DNA from: Methylococcaceae bacterium
Lineage (GTDB): Bacteria; Pseudomonadota; Gammaproteobacteria; Methylococcales; Methylococcaceae
Direction: 5' to 3'
Assembly: GCA_005792805.1 (NCBI GenBank)
Contig: SXQV01000175.1
Coordinates: forward strand, 1-13,724
Length of the DNA stretch: 13,724 nt
Shown here: one piece after another, positions 1-6,530 of the stretch
Position numbering within the stretch: the first letter of the stretch is position 1
Layout: every line of letters begins with the position of its first letter
Notes under the pieces: generated by a model
What the model saw: only the letters and a program-made list of their open reading frames with translations
The model's database searches: none
Told to the model about the DNA's origin: nothing
Translations under genes and position numbers: made by a program

Positions 1-483
1 AAATATAAGCAGGGTGGGCCAAACAAGATAGAACTGCTCCTCCACACCCAATGACCAAAGATGAAGCAGAGGTTTCTCACTGGAAGAAACATCAAAATAT
101 CCGGACTCTGCATATAGCAACAGGTTAGCAACAAAACCAGCACCTGCTGCAACACCTCTTCCCAGCGCCTTATATTCGGTTGACCATAAAACAAACCACC
201 CAGCCAGCAAAGATGCTGCCAAAACAACTATCAATGCTGGAAAAAGCCTTTTTGCCCTTCTTGCATAAAATCCAACATAGCTAAATAAGCCAGCCGATTC
301 TTCTCGCAGAATGATTTCTGAAATCAGAAAGCCTGATATAACGAAAAAAACATCGACGCCGATAAACCCCCCCCTGATAAACTTGGGAAAAGCGTGATAA
401 ATAATCACAGAAAACACGGCTATTCCGCGAAGCCCATCAATATCCCTACGGTAAGCACCCACTGCGTTTTTTCTTGCGCTCAT
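1..483 (-). CDS. Acyltransferase-3 family membrane protein (OafA/YrhL type), C-terminus outside window
   Basis: Reading the minus strand from the ATG at 483 gives 161 residues with no stop before the window edge, so the protein is cut at its C-terminus. Residues 11-23 carry the family opening (YRRDIDGLRGIAV), followed by the conserved His30, a membrane segment with GVDVFFVISGFLIS (42-55), the RRAKR stretch (76-80) and LHLWSLGVEEQFYLVWP (140-156). These are hallmarks of acyltransferase 3 proteins, multi-pass inner-membrane enzymes that O-acetylate or otherwise acylate surface polysaccharides. The substrate cannot be told. No clear Shine-Dalgarno precedes the ATG, but no other ATG lies in frame between it and the upstream TAG at 526-528. 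Its GC content, counted by hand, is about 44 percent, well below the genes to its right. It is divergent from the next gene. A run of eight G (minus strand) encodes R37-G39. Confidence 0.93.
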   Translation of the reverse strand, partial: MSARKNAVGAYRRDIDGLRGIAVFSVIIYHAFPKFIRGGFIGVDVFFVISGFLISEIILREESAGLFSYVGFYARRAKRLFPALIVVLAASLLAGWFVLWSTEYKALGRGVAAGAGFVANLLLYAESGYFDVSSSEKPLLHLWSLGVEEQFYLVWPTLLIF

Positions 484-574
484 ATTAATAATTTCAAGGT
501 AAGTCGTTCCCAGTGTGCATTCATGCTACCTGCTCTTCAAGCCCGCAGTCGAGAGCCATGCCCGCACATGGATA

Positions 575-603
575 TCGACATTCACACCACTCATCGGCAT
601 AAT
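575..603 (+). promoter_or_regulatory. Predicted sigma70-like promoter of the NTF2/GNAT/hydrolase/cimA run
   Basis: A -35 box TCGACA (575-580, 5 of 6 to consensus) and a -10 box CATAAT (598-603, 5 of 6) are separated by exactly 17 bp. Transcription would begin near 610, leaving a leader of roughly 70 nt before the start codon at 678. Predicted from consensus matching only. Confidence 0.55.
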
Positions 604-622
604 ACCCGGCTGTTTTTAACTC

Positions 623-653
623 GATATCAGCCGCTCGAACACTGACTGATATC
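623..653 (+). repeat. 8-bp perfect inverted repeat in the leader (GATATCAG/CTGATATC)
   Basis: GATATCAG at 623-630 is perfectly complementary to CTGATATC at 646-653 with a 15-nt loop. It lies between the predicted transcription start and the ribosome binding site, so it can be an RNA hairpin or, as DNA, a dyad operator. A third GATATC lies at 571-576, overlapping the -35 box. Confidence 0.5.
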
Positions 654-677
654 CTCATGCCTGCCAGGGAACCATCG

Positions 678-1085
678 ATGAACCAAGCCAGCCAAGCGCT
701 CATCCAGAATTATTACGCTGCCTTCAACGCCGGCGACATGGACACCTTCCTGGGTCTGCTCACAGACGATGTGATTCATGACCTTAATCAAGGCCAGCGC
801 GAAACCGGCAAGGACGCATTCCGCACTTTCATGGATCGGATGAACCGGAATTACAAGGAACAACTCGTCGACATGACCATCATGTCCAGCGAAGACGGTA
901 AACGTGCGGCGGCTGAATTCGTGGTGCTGGGCGAGTATCTGGTCACGGATGAGGGCTTGCCGACAGCCAAGGGGCAAAAATACCGCCTGCCGGCTGGCGC
1001 TTTCTTCGATATCCGTGACGGCAAAGTGGCACGCATCACCAATTACTATAATCTGGAAGACTGGATTGCCCAGGTAAGCGCCTGA
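678..1085 (+). CDS. NTF2-like / SnoaL-like protein (ketosteroid isomerase-related)
   Basis: A 135-residue protein of the NTF2-like alpha+beta cone fold. It opens with the family pattern of an N-terminal helix (ALIQNYYAAFNAGDMDTFLGLL) leading to DDVIHDLNQG, and ends with strands containing AFFDIRDGKVARITNYYN and LEDWI. It resembles the small 'ketosteroid isomerase-related' bacterial proteins whose reaction is unknown; the fold can serve isomerases, cyclases or pure binding. The start at 678 is preferred over an in-frame ATG at 657 because AGGGA (666-670) sits 7 nt upstream of it and the family opens this way. No signal peptide is present, so it should be cytoplasmic. It is the first gene of a run with a GNAT enzyme (33-nt gap), a nitrilase-type hydrolase and cimA, suggesting a role in the same unknown reaction series. 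Fold is fairly sure, function is not. Confidence 0.88.
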   Translation: MNQASQALIQNYYAAFNAGDMDTFLGLLTDDVIHDLNQGQRETGKDAFRTFMDRMNRNYKEQLVDMTIMSSEDGKRAAAEFVVLGEYLVTDEGLPTAKGQKYRLPAGAFFDIRDGKVARITNYYNLEDWIAQVSA

Positions 1086-1118
1086 ATCCACCACAAAGCC
1101 AGACCGGAACCACAACGA

Positions 1119-1736
1119 ATGAGCGCTCCGCTCAGCATCAGACGCCTTACCGGGCATGACCCGGAGCTGCGCGCCTACCTGCCCGATCTGGCCAGACTAC
1201 GGATTCAGGTCTTCAGGGATTTCCCCTACCTGTATGACGGCACGGTCGAGTATGAAGAAAAATACCTGGAGACTTACACCAACTGCCCCGAGAGCATCGT
1301 CGTACTGGTCCTGGATGACGAAGCTGTAGTGGGGGTCACAACTGGCTTGCCAATGGAGGCGGAAACGCCGAAATTCCAGCAACCGTTTCTGGATGCCGGC
1401 TACGATCCGGCCCGGATTTTTTATTGTGCCGAATCCGTTCTCCTACCCGCCTATCGGGGACGCGGCGTTTACCCGAAGTTCTTCGCCGAACGCGAAGGAC
1501 ATGCCCAAAGCCTGGGCCGGTTTAACCTCTGCTGTTTCTGCTGTGTGCAGCGACCGGAAGATCATCCCCTCCGGCCAGACGATTATCTCCCGCTTGACCG
1601 TATCTGGACAAAATTCGGTTACGTAAAGCATCCTGAACTCACCACCACCTACGATTGGAAGGATATCGACGAAGCGGAAGAATCAGCCAAGCCAATGGTA
1701 TTCTGGCTGAAGTCACTGCCGGGAAAAACGCAATGA
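1119..1736 (+). CDS. GNAT-family N-acetyltransferase
   Basis: A 205-residue GNAT-fold acyltransferase expected to move an acyl group from acyl-CoA to an amine. The acyl-CoA-binding motif A is visible at about 105-125: a beta strand (ESVLLP) followed by AYRGRGVYPKFF, matching the R/Q-x-x-G-x-G/A pyrophosphate loop at R113-G116. The C-terminal half has a long conserved-looking stretch (RPEDHPLRPDDYLPLDRIW) ending in KPMVFWLK, typical of a particular GNAT subgroup found beside or fused to carbon-nitrogen hydrolases. The ATG at 1119 has only a weak GGAAC upstream. Its TGA (1734-1736) overlaps the ATG of the hydrolase by 4 nt, so the two are translationally coupled. An oddity is the cluster CCFCC at residues 138-142. 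Substrate unknown. Confidence 0.9.
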   Translation: MSAPLSIRRLTGHDPELRAYLPDLARLRIQVFRDFPYLYDGTVEYEEKYLETYTNCPESIVVLVLDDEAVVGVTTGLPMEAETPKFQQPFLDAGYDPARIFYCAESVLLPAYRGRGVYPKFFAEREGHAQSLGRFNLCCFCCVQRPEDHPLRPDDYLPLDRIWTKFGYVKHPELTTTYDWKDIDEAEESAKPMVFWLKSLPGKTQ

Positions 1737-2620
1737 ACCCATTGGCCTACTGCATTGCCACAGCGCAATACGACATCGGCATGTTGGGCAGCTGGACGGA
1801 ATATGAAGCCAAAATCCGTCACTGGGTGGATGAGGCGGCGAATTACGGTGCAAAACTGCTGGTGTTTCCCGAATATTTCAGCATGGAACTGGCTTCTCTA
1901 TTTCCGGAAGCCGTCTACAAATCTCTCTCGGGTCAACTGGATGCCCTGCAAGAACTGCTGCCTGGCTTTCAACAGATTTTCCAGGAACAGGCTCGCCGGC
2001 ATGGCGTTCATATCATTGCCGGCTCCTACCCCGTAAGACAACCGGATGGCCGCTACCGCAACCGGGCATATTTATTTCGCCCGGACGGCGAGACCGGCTA
2101 TCAAGACAAACTGCAGATGACCCGCTTTGAAAATGAACAGTGGTTCATCAGCGGCGGGAATGAAATCAAAACCTTCGACACCCCTCTGGGCCGGATCGGC
2201 ATCAATATCTGCTATGACAGTGAATTCCCCTTGTTAGCCCGGAAACAGGTTGAGGCGGGTGCCGACCTGATCGTAGTCCCCAGCTGTACGGATACGACCG
2301 CAGGCTACTGGCGCGTGCGCATCGGCTGTCAGGCTCGGGCACTGGAAAATCAGTGTTACGTTGTCCAGTCCCCCACCGTAGGCCTGGCCTCCTGGTCCGA
2401 GGCGGTAGATGTCAACATCGGCGCTGCCGCCGTCTACACACCGGTCGATTACGGTTTCCCGGACAACGGAGTGCTGGCCATTGGCGAACTGAATGCGACC
2501 CAGTGGGTGTACGCAGAGGTTGATCCTGCCTCGATCGCACACATTCGAACCACCGGACAGGTTTTCAACTACCGCGACTGGCCATCTCAGTTCCGCTACC
2601 TTGATAGCGCCAGCTACTGA
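1733..2620 (+). CDS. Carbon-nitrogen hydrolase (nitrilase superfamily amidase)
   Basis: A 295-residue nitrilase-superfamily enzyme that should hydrolyse a C-N bond (amide, carbamoyl or nitrile). The catalytic triad is readable: Glu47 in LLVFPEYFS, Lys126 in GYQDKLQMTRFE, and nucleophile Cys160 in GRIGINICYDSEFP. The downstream RARALENQCYVVQSP block is also characteristic. The length fits single-domain members. An in-frame ORF reaches back to 1655, inside the GNAT gene. The ATG at 1733 is chosen because it gives the normal family N-terminus (AYCIATAQYD) and makes the ATGA overlap with the GNAT stop, with GGGAAAAA just upstream. No signal peptide is seen. Some bacteria encode a GNAT domain fused to this hydrolase, so the pair here is probably the unfused form of one functional unit. 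Exact substrate unknown. Confidence 0.93.
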   Translation: MNPLAYCIATAQYDIGMLGSWTEYEAKIRHWVDEAANYGAKLLVFPEYFSMELASLFPEAVYKSLSGQLDALQELLPGFQQIFQEQARRHGVHIIAGSYPVRQPDGRYRNRAYLFRPDGETGYQDKLQMTRFENEQWFISGGNEIKTFDTPLGRIGINICYDSEFPLLARKQVEAGADLIVVPSCTDTTAGYWRVRIGCQARALENQCYVVQSPTVGLASWSEAVDVNIGAAAVYTPVDYGFPDNGVLAIGELNATQWVYAEVDPASIAHIRTTGQVFNYRDWPSQFRYLDSASY

Positions 2621-2648
2621 TCCCATCACAACTCAAGTCTTGGCGCCT

Positions 2649-4253
2649 ATGACTTCAGCATCTAACCGGGTTGAGTTGTTCGATACCACCCTCCGGGATG
2701 GGAGTCAGACTGCGGGCATAAATTTTTCAGTTGACGACAAAATTCGCATTGCCGACCGGCTAGCGGAATTCCAGATTGGCTGGATCGAAGGCGGTTGGCC
2801 AGGCGCCAGCCCAAAAGACAGCCAGTTCTTTGAGTTAATGCGTAAGCGTCAGTGGTCAGCAACTCGCCTGATCGCCTTCGGCAGCATGGCCCGACCAGGT
2901 AAATCAGCCAGCGAAGATGTCGGGCTACGGCATCTGGCCGAGAGCGGCGCAGATGGTGCCTGCGTCTTCGGCAAAAGCTGGGATCTGCACGTCACCAAAG
3001 CATTGGGCATCGGACTGCCGGAAAACCTCGATCTGGTCCATGACTCCATCGCCTGGCTCAAAGAACAGCTACCCACTGTCTTTTTTGACGCCGAGCACTT
3101 TTTCGATGGTTACCGCGACAATCCCCAATATGCCATCGAAGTACTCAAGGCAGCCCATGCGGCCGGTGCGGATGGATTGGTACTCTGCGACACCAATGGC
3201 GGCAGCATTCCCTTCACCGTTGGCCAAGTGGTAGCCGAGGTCGTGCGGCAGTTCCCGGATACGCTGATCGGCATCCATGCCCACAACGATTGTGAGCTGG
3301 CCGTAGCCAACTCGGTAGCCGCCGCACGGGTCGGTGCCCGTATGGTTCAAGGCACCATCAACGGCATTGGCGAGCGTTGCGGCAATGCCAATCTGGTCTC
3401 CATCATCCCGATTCTGCAACTGAAAATGCAGATGGATTGCGGTATTGATGACGAACATCTGCAACAGCTCGGCTCGCTGTCGCGTTTCGTCAACGAAATG
3501 GCCAATCGCCTACCCTGGCAGCATCAACCCTTCGTCGGTCTGAGCGCCTTTGCCCATAAGGGCGGCATACACGCTTCCGCCGTCCGCAAGGATTCGCGTC
3601 TCTACGAGCACATCGAACCGGAACGGGTCGGCAATGAGCGGCTGATTCTGGTATCTGATCAGGCCGGCAAGAGTACGGTTCAGCTGAAAATGGCGGAAAT
3701 GGGTCTCGACGTCGGCCTGGATGCGGATGACCCAGCCGTTAAAAAAGCCATTCAGCGGGTCAAGGAACTGGAAAATCGGGGGTTCGCTTATGAGGGTGCG
3801 GAAGCCTCGTTCCAGCTGCTGCTACTCAAGGCGATGGATCGCCTCAAACCCTATTTCGAGCTTGAAAGTTTCCGCGTCATTGATGAGAAGCAGGGGCATG
3901 AGGAAGATCCAGCTTCGGCTGTCACGGTAACGCTGCGCGTCGGCCAGCAAACCACCAGCACATCAGCCAAAGGTAATGGCCCGGTCAATGCCCTGGACAA
4001 TGCCTTACGTGAGGCACTGATGCCTTTTTATCCGAGCCTCGCCGGAATGTGGCTTACCGATTTCAAGGTTCGCGTACTGACTACCCAGCAAGCCACCCGC
4101 GCTACCGTTCGTGTATTGATTGAATCCACCGATGGCCATGCCAAATGGGGCACTGTAGGGGTTTCCGCCAACATGGTCGACGCCAGCTTCCAGGCCCTGG
4201 CCGACGCCGTGCAATACAAGCTGATGCTTGACAAGGCGCAAGCGCCCGCCTGA
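2649..4253 (+). CDS. cimA: (R)-citramalate synthase
   Basis: Condenses pyruvate with acetyl-CoA to (R)-citramalate, the first step of the threonine-independent route to 2-oxobutyrate and isoleucine. The 534-residue length fits CimA. An N-terminal HMGL-like TIM barrel carries FDTTLRDGSQ (11-20, with Arg16-Asp17), the metal-binding H210-x-H212-N in IGIHAHNDCELAVANS, and NGIGERCGNANL (238-249). FAHKGGIHASAV (301-312) opens the second part, and the C-terminal LeuA-type regulatory domain spans about 400-525. The early sequence (AGINFSVDDKIRIA, IEGGWPGASPKD) favours the CimA branch over LeuA. The ORF is open back to 2493, but upstream residues are low-complexity read-through of the hydrolase region. 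ATG 2649, 28 nt after the hydrolase stop, gives the normal start; the ribosome binding site is weak. The LeuA domain suggests feedback control, probably by isoleucine. Confidence 0.93.
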   Translation: MTSASNRVELFDTTLRDGSQTAGINFSVDDKIRIADRLAEFQIGWIEGGWPGASPKDSQFFELMRKRQWSATRLIAFGSMARPGKSASEDVGLRHLAESGADGACVFGKSWDLHVTKALGIGLPENLDLVHDSIAWLKEQLPTVFFDAEHFFDGYRDNPQYAIEVLKAAHAAGADGLVLCDTNGGSIPFTVGQVVAEVVRQFPDTLIGIHAHNDCELAVANSVAAARVGARMVQGTINGIGERCGNANLVSIIPILQLKMQMDCGIDDEHLQQLGSLSRFVNEMANRLPWQHQPFVGLSAFAHKGGIHASAVRKDSRLYEHIEPERVGNERLILVSDQAGKSTVQLKMAEMGLDVGLDADDPAVKKAIQRVKELENRGFAYEGAEASFQLLLLKAMDRLKPYFELESFRVIDEKQGHEEDPASAVTVTLRVGQQTTSTSAKGNGPVNALDNALREALMPFYPSLAGMWLTDFKVRVLTTQQATRATVRVLIESTDGHAKWGTVGVSANMVDASFQALADAVQYKLMLDKAQAPA

Positions 4254-4256
4254 CAC

Positions 4257-4324
4257 GCCTTTGCCTTCGGCCCCGCTGACTCCAGCCTTCGTAAGGCCAT
4301 AACAATCGGGCCATTCGCAAAGGC
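4257..4324 (+). terminator. Nested inverted repeats after cimA, possible terminator without U-tract
   Basis: GCCTTTGC (4257-4264), starting 4 nt after the cimA stop, pairs perfectly with GCAAAGGC (4317-4324). Inside, GGCCC pairs with GGGCC (4308-4312), and a small hairpin GCCTT-CGT-AAGGC sits at 4285-4297. No T-run follows, so intrinsic termination is uncertain. It separates cimA from the pqqA promoter and may be a weak terminator or an mRNA 3' end stabiliser. Confidence 0.4.
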
Positions 4325-4346
4325 TGGCGAGAGACTTTCAGCAAGT

Positions 4347-4375
4347 TGCTTTCGCAAAATCCGCCACGTATACTT
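4347..4375 (+). promoter_or_regulatory. Predicted promoter of the pqq operon
   Basis: A -35 TTGCTT (4347-4352) and a -10 TATACT (4370-4375, 5 of 6 to consensus) are separated by exactly 17 bp. Transcription would begin near 4382, giving a leader of about 57 nt before pqqA. Predicted from sequence only. Confidence 0.55.
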
Positions 4376-4438
4376 CGCGGGGAGCTTTAAGAAAGCGTGG
4401 CCACACAACAATGAACCAACTTTTTGGAGGATGACCGA

Positions 4439-4513
4439 ATGAGATGGGAAAAACCAAGCTACAACGACATGCGTTTCGGCTTTGAAGTGACCATGTACAT
4501 CTACAACCGTTAA
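4439..4513 (+). CDS. pqqA: PQQ precursor peptide PqqA
   Basis: A 24-residue peptide, MRWEKPSYNDMRFGFEVTMY followed by IYNR. It is the ribosomal substrate for pyrroloquinoline quinone: PqqE links the side chains of Glu and Tyr in the E-x-x-x-Y motif, here Glu16 and Tyr20, at the numbering usual for PqqA. The length is typical. A strong Shine-Dalgarno GGAGG (4426-4430) stands 8 nt before the ATG, the best ribosome site in the window, fitting the need for much peptide. A hairpin follows at 4531-4565, before pqqB. The gene is easily missed because of its size, but identity is near certain from the motif and from pqqBCDE downstream. Confidence 0.97.
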   Translation: MRWEKPSYNDMRFGFEVTMYIYNR

Positions 4514-4530
4514 TTAACGGCGTGTAACAG

Positions 4531-4565
4531 AACGGGGCTCCGCAGCAATGTTGAGCCCCGTTTTC
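4531..4565 (+). terminator. Hairpin between pqqA and pqqB (attenuator or processing site)
   Basis: AACGGGGCTC (4531-4540) and GAGCCCCGTT (4553-4562) form a perfect 10-bp stem with a 12-nt loop, followed by a short T-run broken by C. It begins 17 nt after the pqqA stop. The stem is strong and the U-tract weak, so partial termination or stabilisation of a short pqqA mRNA is the likely role, giving more PqqA than enzymes. Confidence 0.7.
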
Positions 4566-4603
4566 GTGTCTGGGGTACGACCCTTTTTCAATTACCTAAA
4601 CAC

Positions 4604-5515
4604 ATGATCATTCGAGTCCTGGGGGCCGGAGCCGGTGGTGGCTTTCCTCAATGGAACTGTAATTGCCACAACTGCGCAGGTGTCCGTAAGGGTACGCTCC
4701 AGGCGAAACCCCGGACACAGTCTTCCATCGCCATCAGCAGTGACGGCGAACGATGGGTTCTGTTCAACGCCTCCCCCGACATTCGCACTCAGCTGGAGCA
4801 TTTCCCGGCAGCTCATCCAAAACACGGGACTCGCGACACCGGCATCAAGGCCATCATTCTGATCGACAGTCAGATTGACCATACGACTGGACTGCTGATG
4901 CTACGGGAATCGACTCATCCGCTGGCGATTTACTGTAGCGACATGGTGAAGCAGGACCTGACCACCGGCTTCCCGCTGTTCACCATGCTGTCACACTACT
5001 GCGGGGTGAATCACCACCCGGTGCCGCTGAATGGGGACCCTTTCACTATTCCGGACATTGAGGATCTGCGGTTTTACAGCCACTCGCTGAAAAGCAAGGC
5101 CCCTCCCTACTCCCCACACCGGCATGATCCGCACGACGGCGACAATATTGGCGTGGTTATCGAGCAAATCTCGACCGGCCATAAACTCTATTACGCACCG
5201 GGCCTGGGTGAAATCGAGCCGCATGTGCAGACCGCCCTGGAAATGGCGGATTGCGTACTGATTGATGGCACCTTCTGGCAGCACGACGAAATGGAACGCG
5301 CTGGCATCAGCAAGAAGCGGGCACTGGAAATGGGTCACCTCCCCCAGTCCGGCGTGGGCGGCATGATGGAGTACCTCAGGGAGATTAAAGGGCGAAAGGT
5401 GCTAATCCATATCAACAATACCAATCCGATTCTGGATGAAAATTCGCCGGAACATCAGGCCCTGGATTCAGCCGGGATCGAAGTGGCCCATGACGGCCTG
5501 GAAATCAGTTTGTGA
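4604..5515 (+). CDS. pqqB: PQQ biosynthesis protein PqqB
   Basis: A 303-residue metallo-beta-lactamase-fold protein of PQQ synthesis, thought to hydroxylate the tyrosine-derived part of the processed precursor before PqqC. The N-terminus IRVLGAGAGGGFPQWNCNCHNC (from residue 3) is diagnostic, with Cys19, Cys21 and Cys24 forming the structural zinc knuckle of PqqB. The usual MBL H-x-H-x-D-H motif is replaced by DSQIDHTTGLLML, as is normal for PqqB. Later blocks include APGLGEIEP, IDGTFWQHDE, MGHLPQSG and HINNTNPIL. It lies 90 nt after pqqA, beyond the hairpin. The start codon has no clear Shine-Dalgarno, in contrast to pqqA. Its stop (5513-5515) is 8 nt before the pqqC start. Confidence 0.96.
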   Translation: MIIRVLGAGAGGGFPQWNCNCHNCAGVRKGTLQAKPRTQSSIAISSDGERWVLFNASPDIRTQLEHFPAAHPKHGTRDTGIKAIILIDSQIDHTTGLLMLRESTHPLAIYCSDMVKQDLTTGFPLFTMLSHYCGVNHHPVPLNGDPFTIPDIEDLRFYSHSLKSKAPPYSPHRHDPHDGDNIGVVIEQISTGHKLYYAPGLGEIEPHVQTALEMADCVLIDGTFWQHDEMERAGISKKRALEMGHLPQSGVGGMMEYLREIKGRKVLIHINNTNPILDENSPEHQALDSAGIEVAHDGLEISL

Positions 5516-5523
5516 GGCAAGCG

Positions 5524-6249
5524 ATGAGCGAACACCCCCCATGGAACCCGGAAGACTTTGAAACAAAACTCCGCGCAAAGGAAATCTACTACCACATCCA
5601 TCACCCCTACCACATCGAAATGGCGGCGGGCCGGCTGTCACGGGAACAAATTCAAGGCTGGGTGGCTAACCGCTTCTATTATCAGATCAAGATTCCCGTA
5701 AAAGACGCGAACATCCTCGCCAACTGCCCTGACCGGGATACACGCCGAATCTGGATACAACGCATTCGCGACCATGACGGCGACGAAGCCGATGCCGGCG
5801 GAATCGAAGCATGGACACGTCTGGGTGAAGCCGTCGGCCTCTCCCGCGAAGACCTCTGGGGGCAAAAACATGTTCTTCCCGGAGTGCGCTTTGCTGTAGA
5901 CGCTTATGTTAATTTCGCCCGCCACGCCAGTTGGCAGGAAGCCGCCTGTTCCTCGCTGACGGAAATGTTCGCACCCACCATCCACAAGCAGCGCCTTGCG
6001 GGCTGGCCCGACCTTTACCCCTGGATTGACCAGGAAGGACTGGCCTACTTCCGCAAGCGGGTTAGCCAGGCCAGCCGCGATGTCGAACATGGCCTTGCGA
6101 TCACGCTCGATCATTTCCGCACCCGCGAACAGCAGGAGCGTGCTGTCGAAATTCTGCAATTCAAGCTGGATATACTCTGGACCATGCTCGATGCCATGTG
6201 GCTGGCATACATCGACCGCAAGCCACCCTACTTCAACCTCCAATCCTGA
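5524..6249 (+). CDS. pqqC: Pyrroloquinoline-quinone synthase PqqC
   Basis: Catalyses the last step of PQQ synthesis, ring closure and oxidation of AHQQ by O2 without a cofactor. The 241-residue all-helical protein shows FYYQIKIPVKDANILANCPD (51-70) and RDHDGDEADAGGIEAW (82-97). Residues H24, R50, Q54, K60, R80, H84, Y128, H154, R157, Y175, R179 and K214 fall at the numbers I recall for the active site of Klebsiella PqqC, so it looks fully active. ATG 5524 with GAGG (5514-5517) 6 nt upstream is preferred over the in-frame GTG at 5512, which overlaps the pqqB stop. Its TGA shares a base with the pqqD ATG (TGATG at 6247-6251). PqqC and PqqD are fused in some methylotrophs; here they are separate. 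Confidence 0.96.
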   Translation: MSEHPPWNPEDFETKLRAKEIYYHIHHPYHIEMAAGRLSREQIQGWVANRFYYQIKIPVKDANILANCPDRDTRRIWIQRIRDHDGDEADAGGIEAWTRLGEAVGLSREDLWGQKHVLPGVRFAVDAYVNFARHASWQEAACSSLTEMFAPTIHKQRLAGWPDLYPWIDQEGLAYFRKRVSQASRDVEHGLAITLDHFRTREQQERAVEILQFKLDILWTMLDAMWLAYIDRKPPYFNLQS

Positions 6250-6530
6250 TGGCTACCCCTCTCGACAACAGTTCGCGGCTGGTTTTTTCACCCTTGCATC
6301 GGCTCCAATGGGAAGAATCACAGCGGAAATACGTGATTCTTTACCCGGAAGGCATGGTAGAGCTGAATTTGCCGGCGGCGGAAATACTGAAGCTCTGCGA
6401 TGGCACGCGAACGCTGGATGTGATTGTCGTTGAACTGGAACAGACGTTTGAAACAAGTGGTCTTCGGGACGACATTCTCGAAATGATCGAATCGGCGCTC
6501 GAAAATGGCTGGATCCGAATCCTATCCTAG
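6249..6530 (+). CDS. pqqD: PQQ peptide chaperone PqqD
   Basis: A 93-residue winged-helix-like RiPP recognition protein that binds PqqA and presents it to the radical SAM enzyme PqqE. Length and pattern fit PqqD: SRLVFSPLHRLQWEESQRKY near the N-terminus, then VILYPEGMVELNLPAAEILKLCDG (about 28-51), with the C-terminal helix DDILEMIESALENGWI. ATG 6249 shares a base with the pqqC stop, indicating translational coupling. An in-frame GTG at 6198 lies inside pqqC and is rejected. The 3' end overlaps pqqE by 26 nt. Confidence 0.95.
   Translation: MATPLDNSSRLVFSPLHRLQWEESQRKYVILYPEGMVELNLPAAEILKLCDGTRTLDVIVVELEQTFETSGLRDDILEMIESALENGWIRILS

Noticed and set aside
627..1157. 176-codon minus-strand ORF opposite the NTF2-like gene
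   Set aside because: The plus-strand frame gives a clear NTF2-like protein with a good ribosome site; the antisense frame has no supporting features.
2493..2648. N-terminal extension of CimA by 52 residues
   Set aside because: The extension overlaps the hydrolase gene in another frame and is unlike any CimA N-terminus; ATG 2649 gives the normal start.
4431..4442. Three-codon ORF (Met-Thr-Glu-stop) just before pqqA whose TGA overlaps the pqqA ATG, possible leader peptide
   Set aside because: The GGAGG directly touches its ATG, leaving no spacing for initiation there, while the same GGAGG is ideally placed for pqqA.
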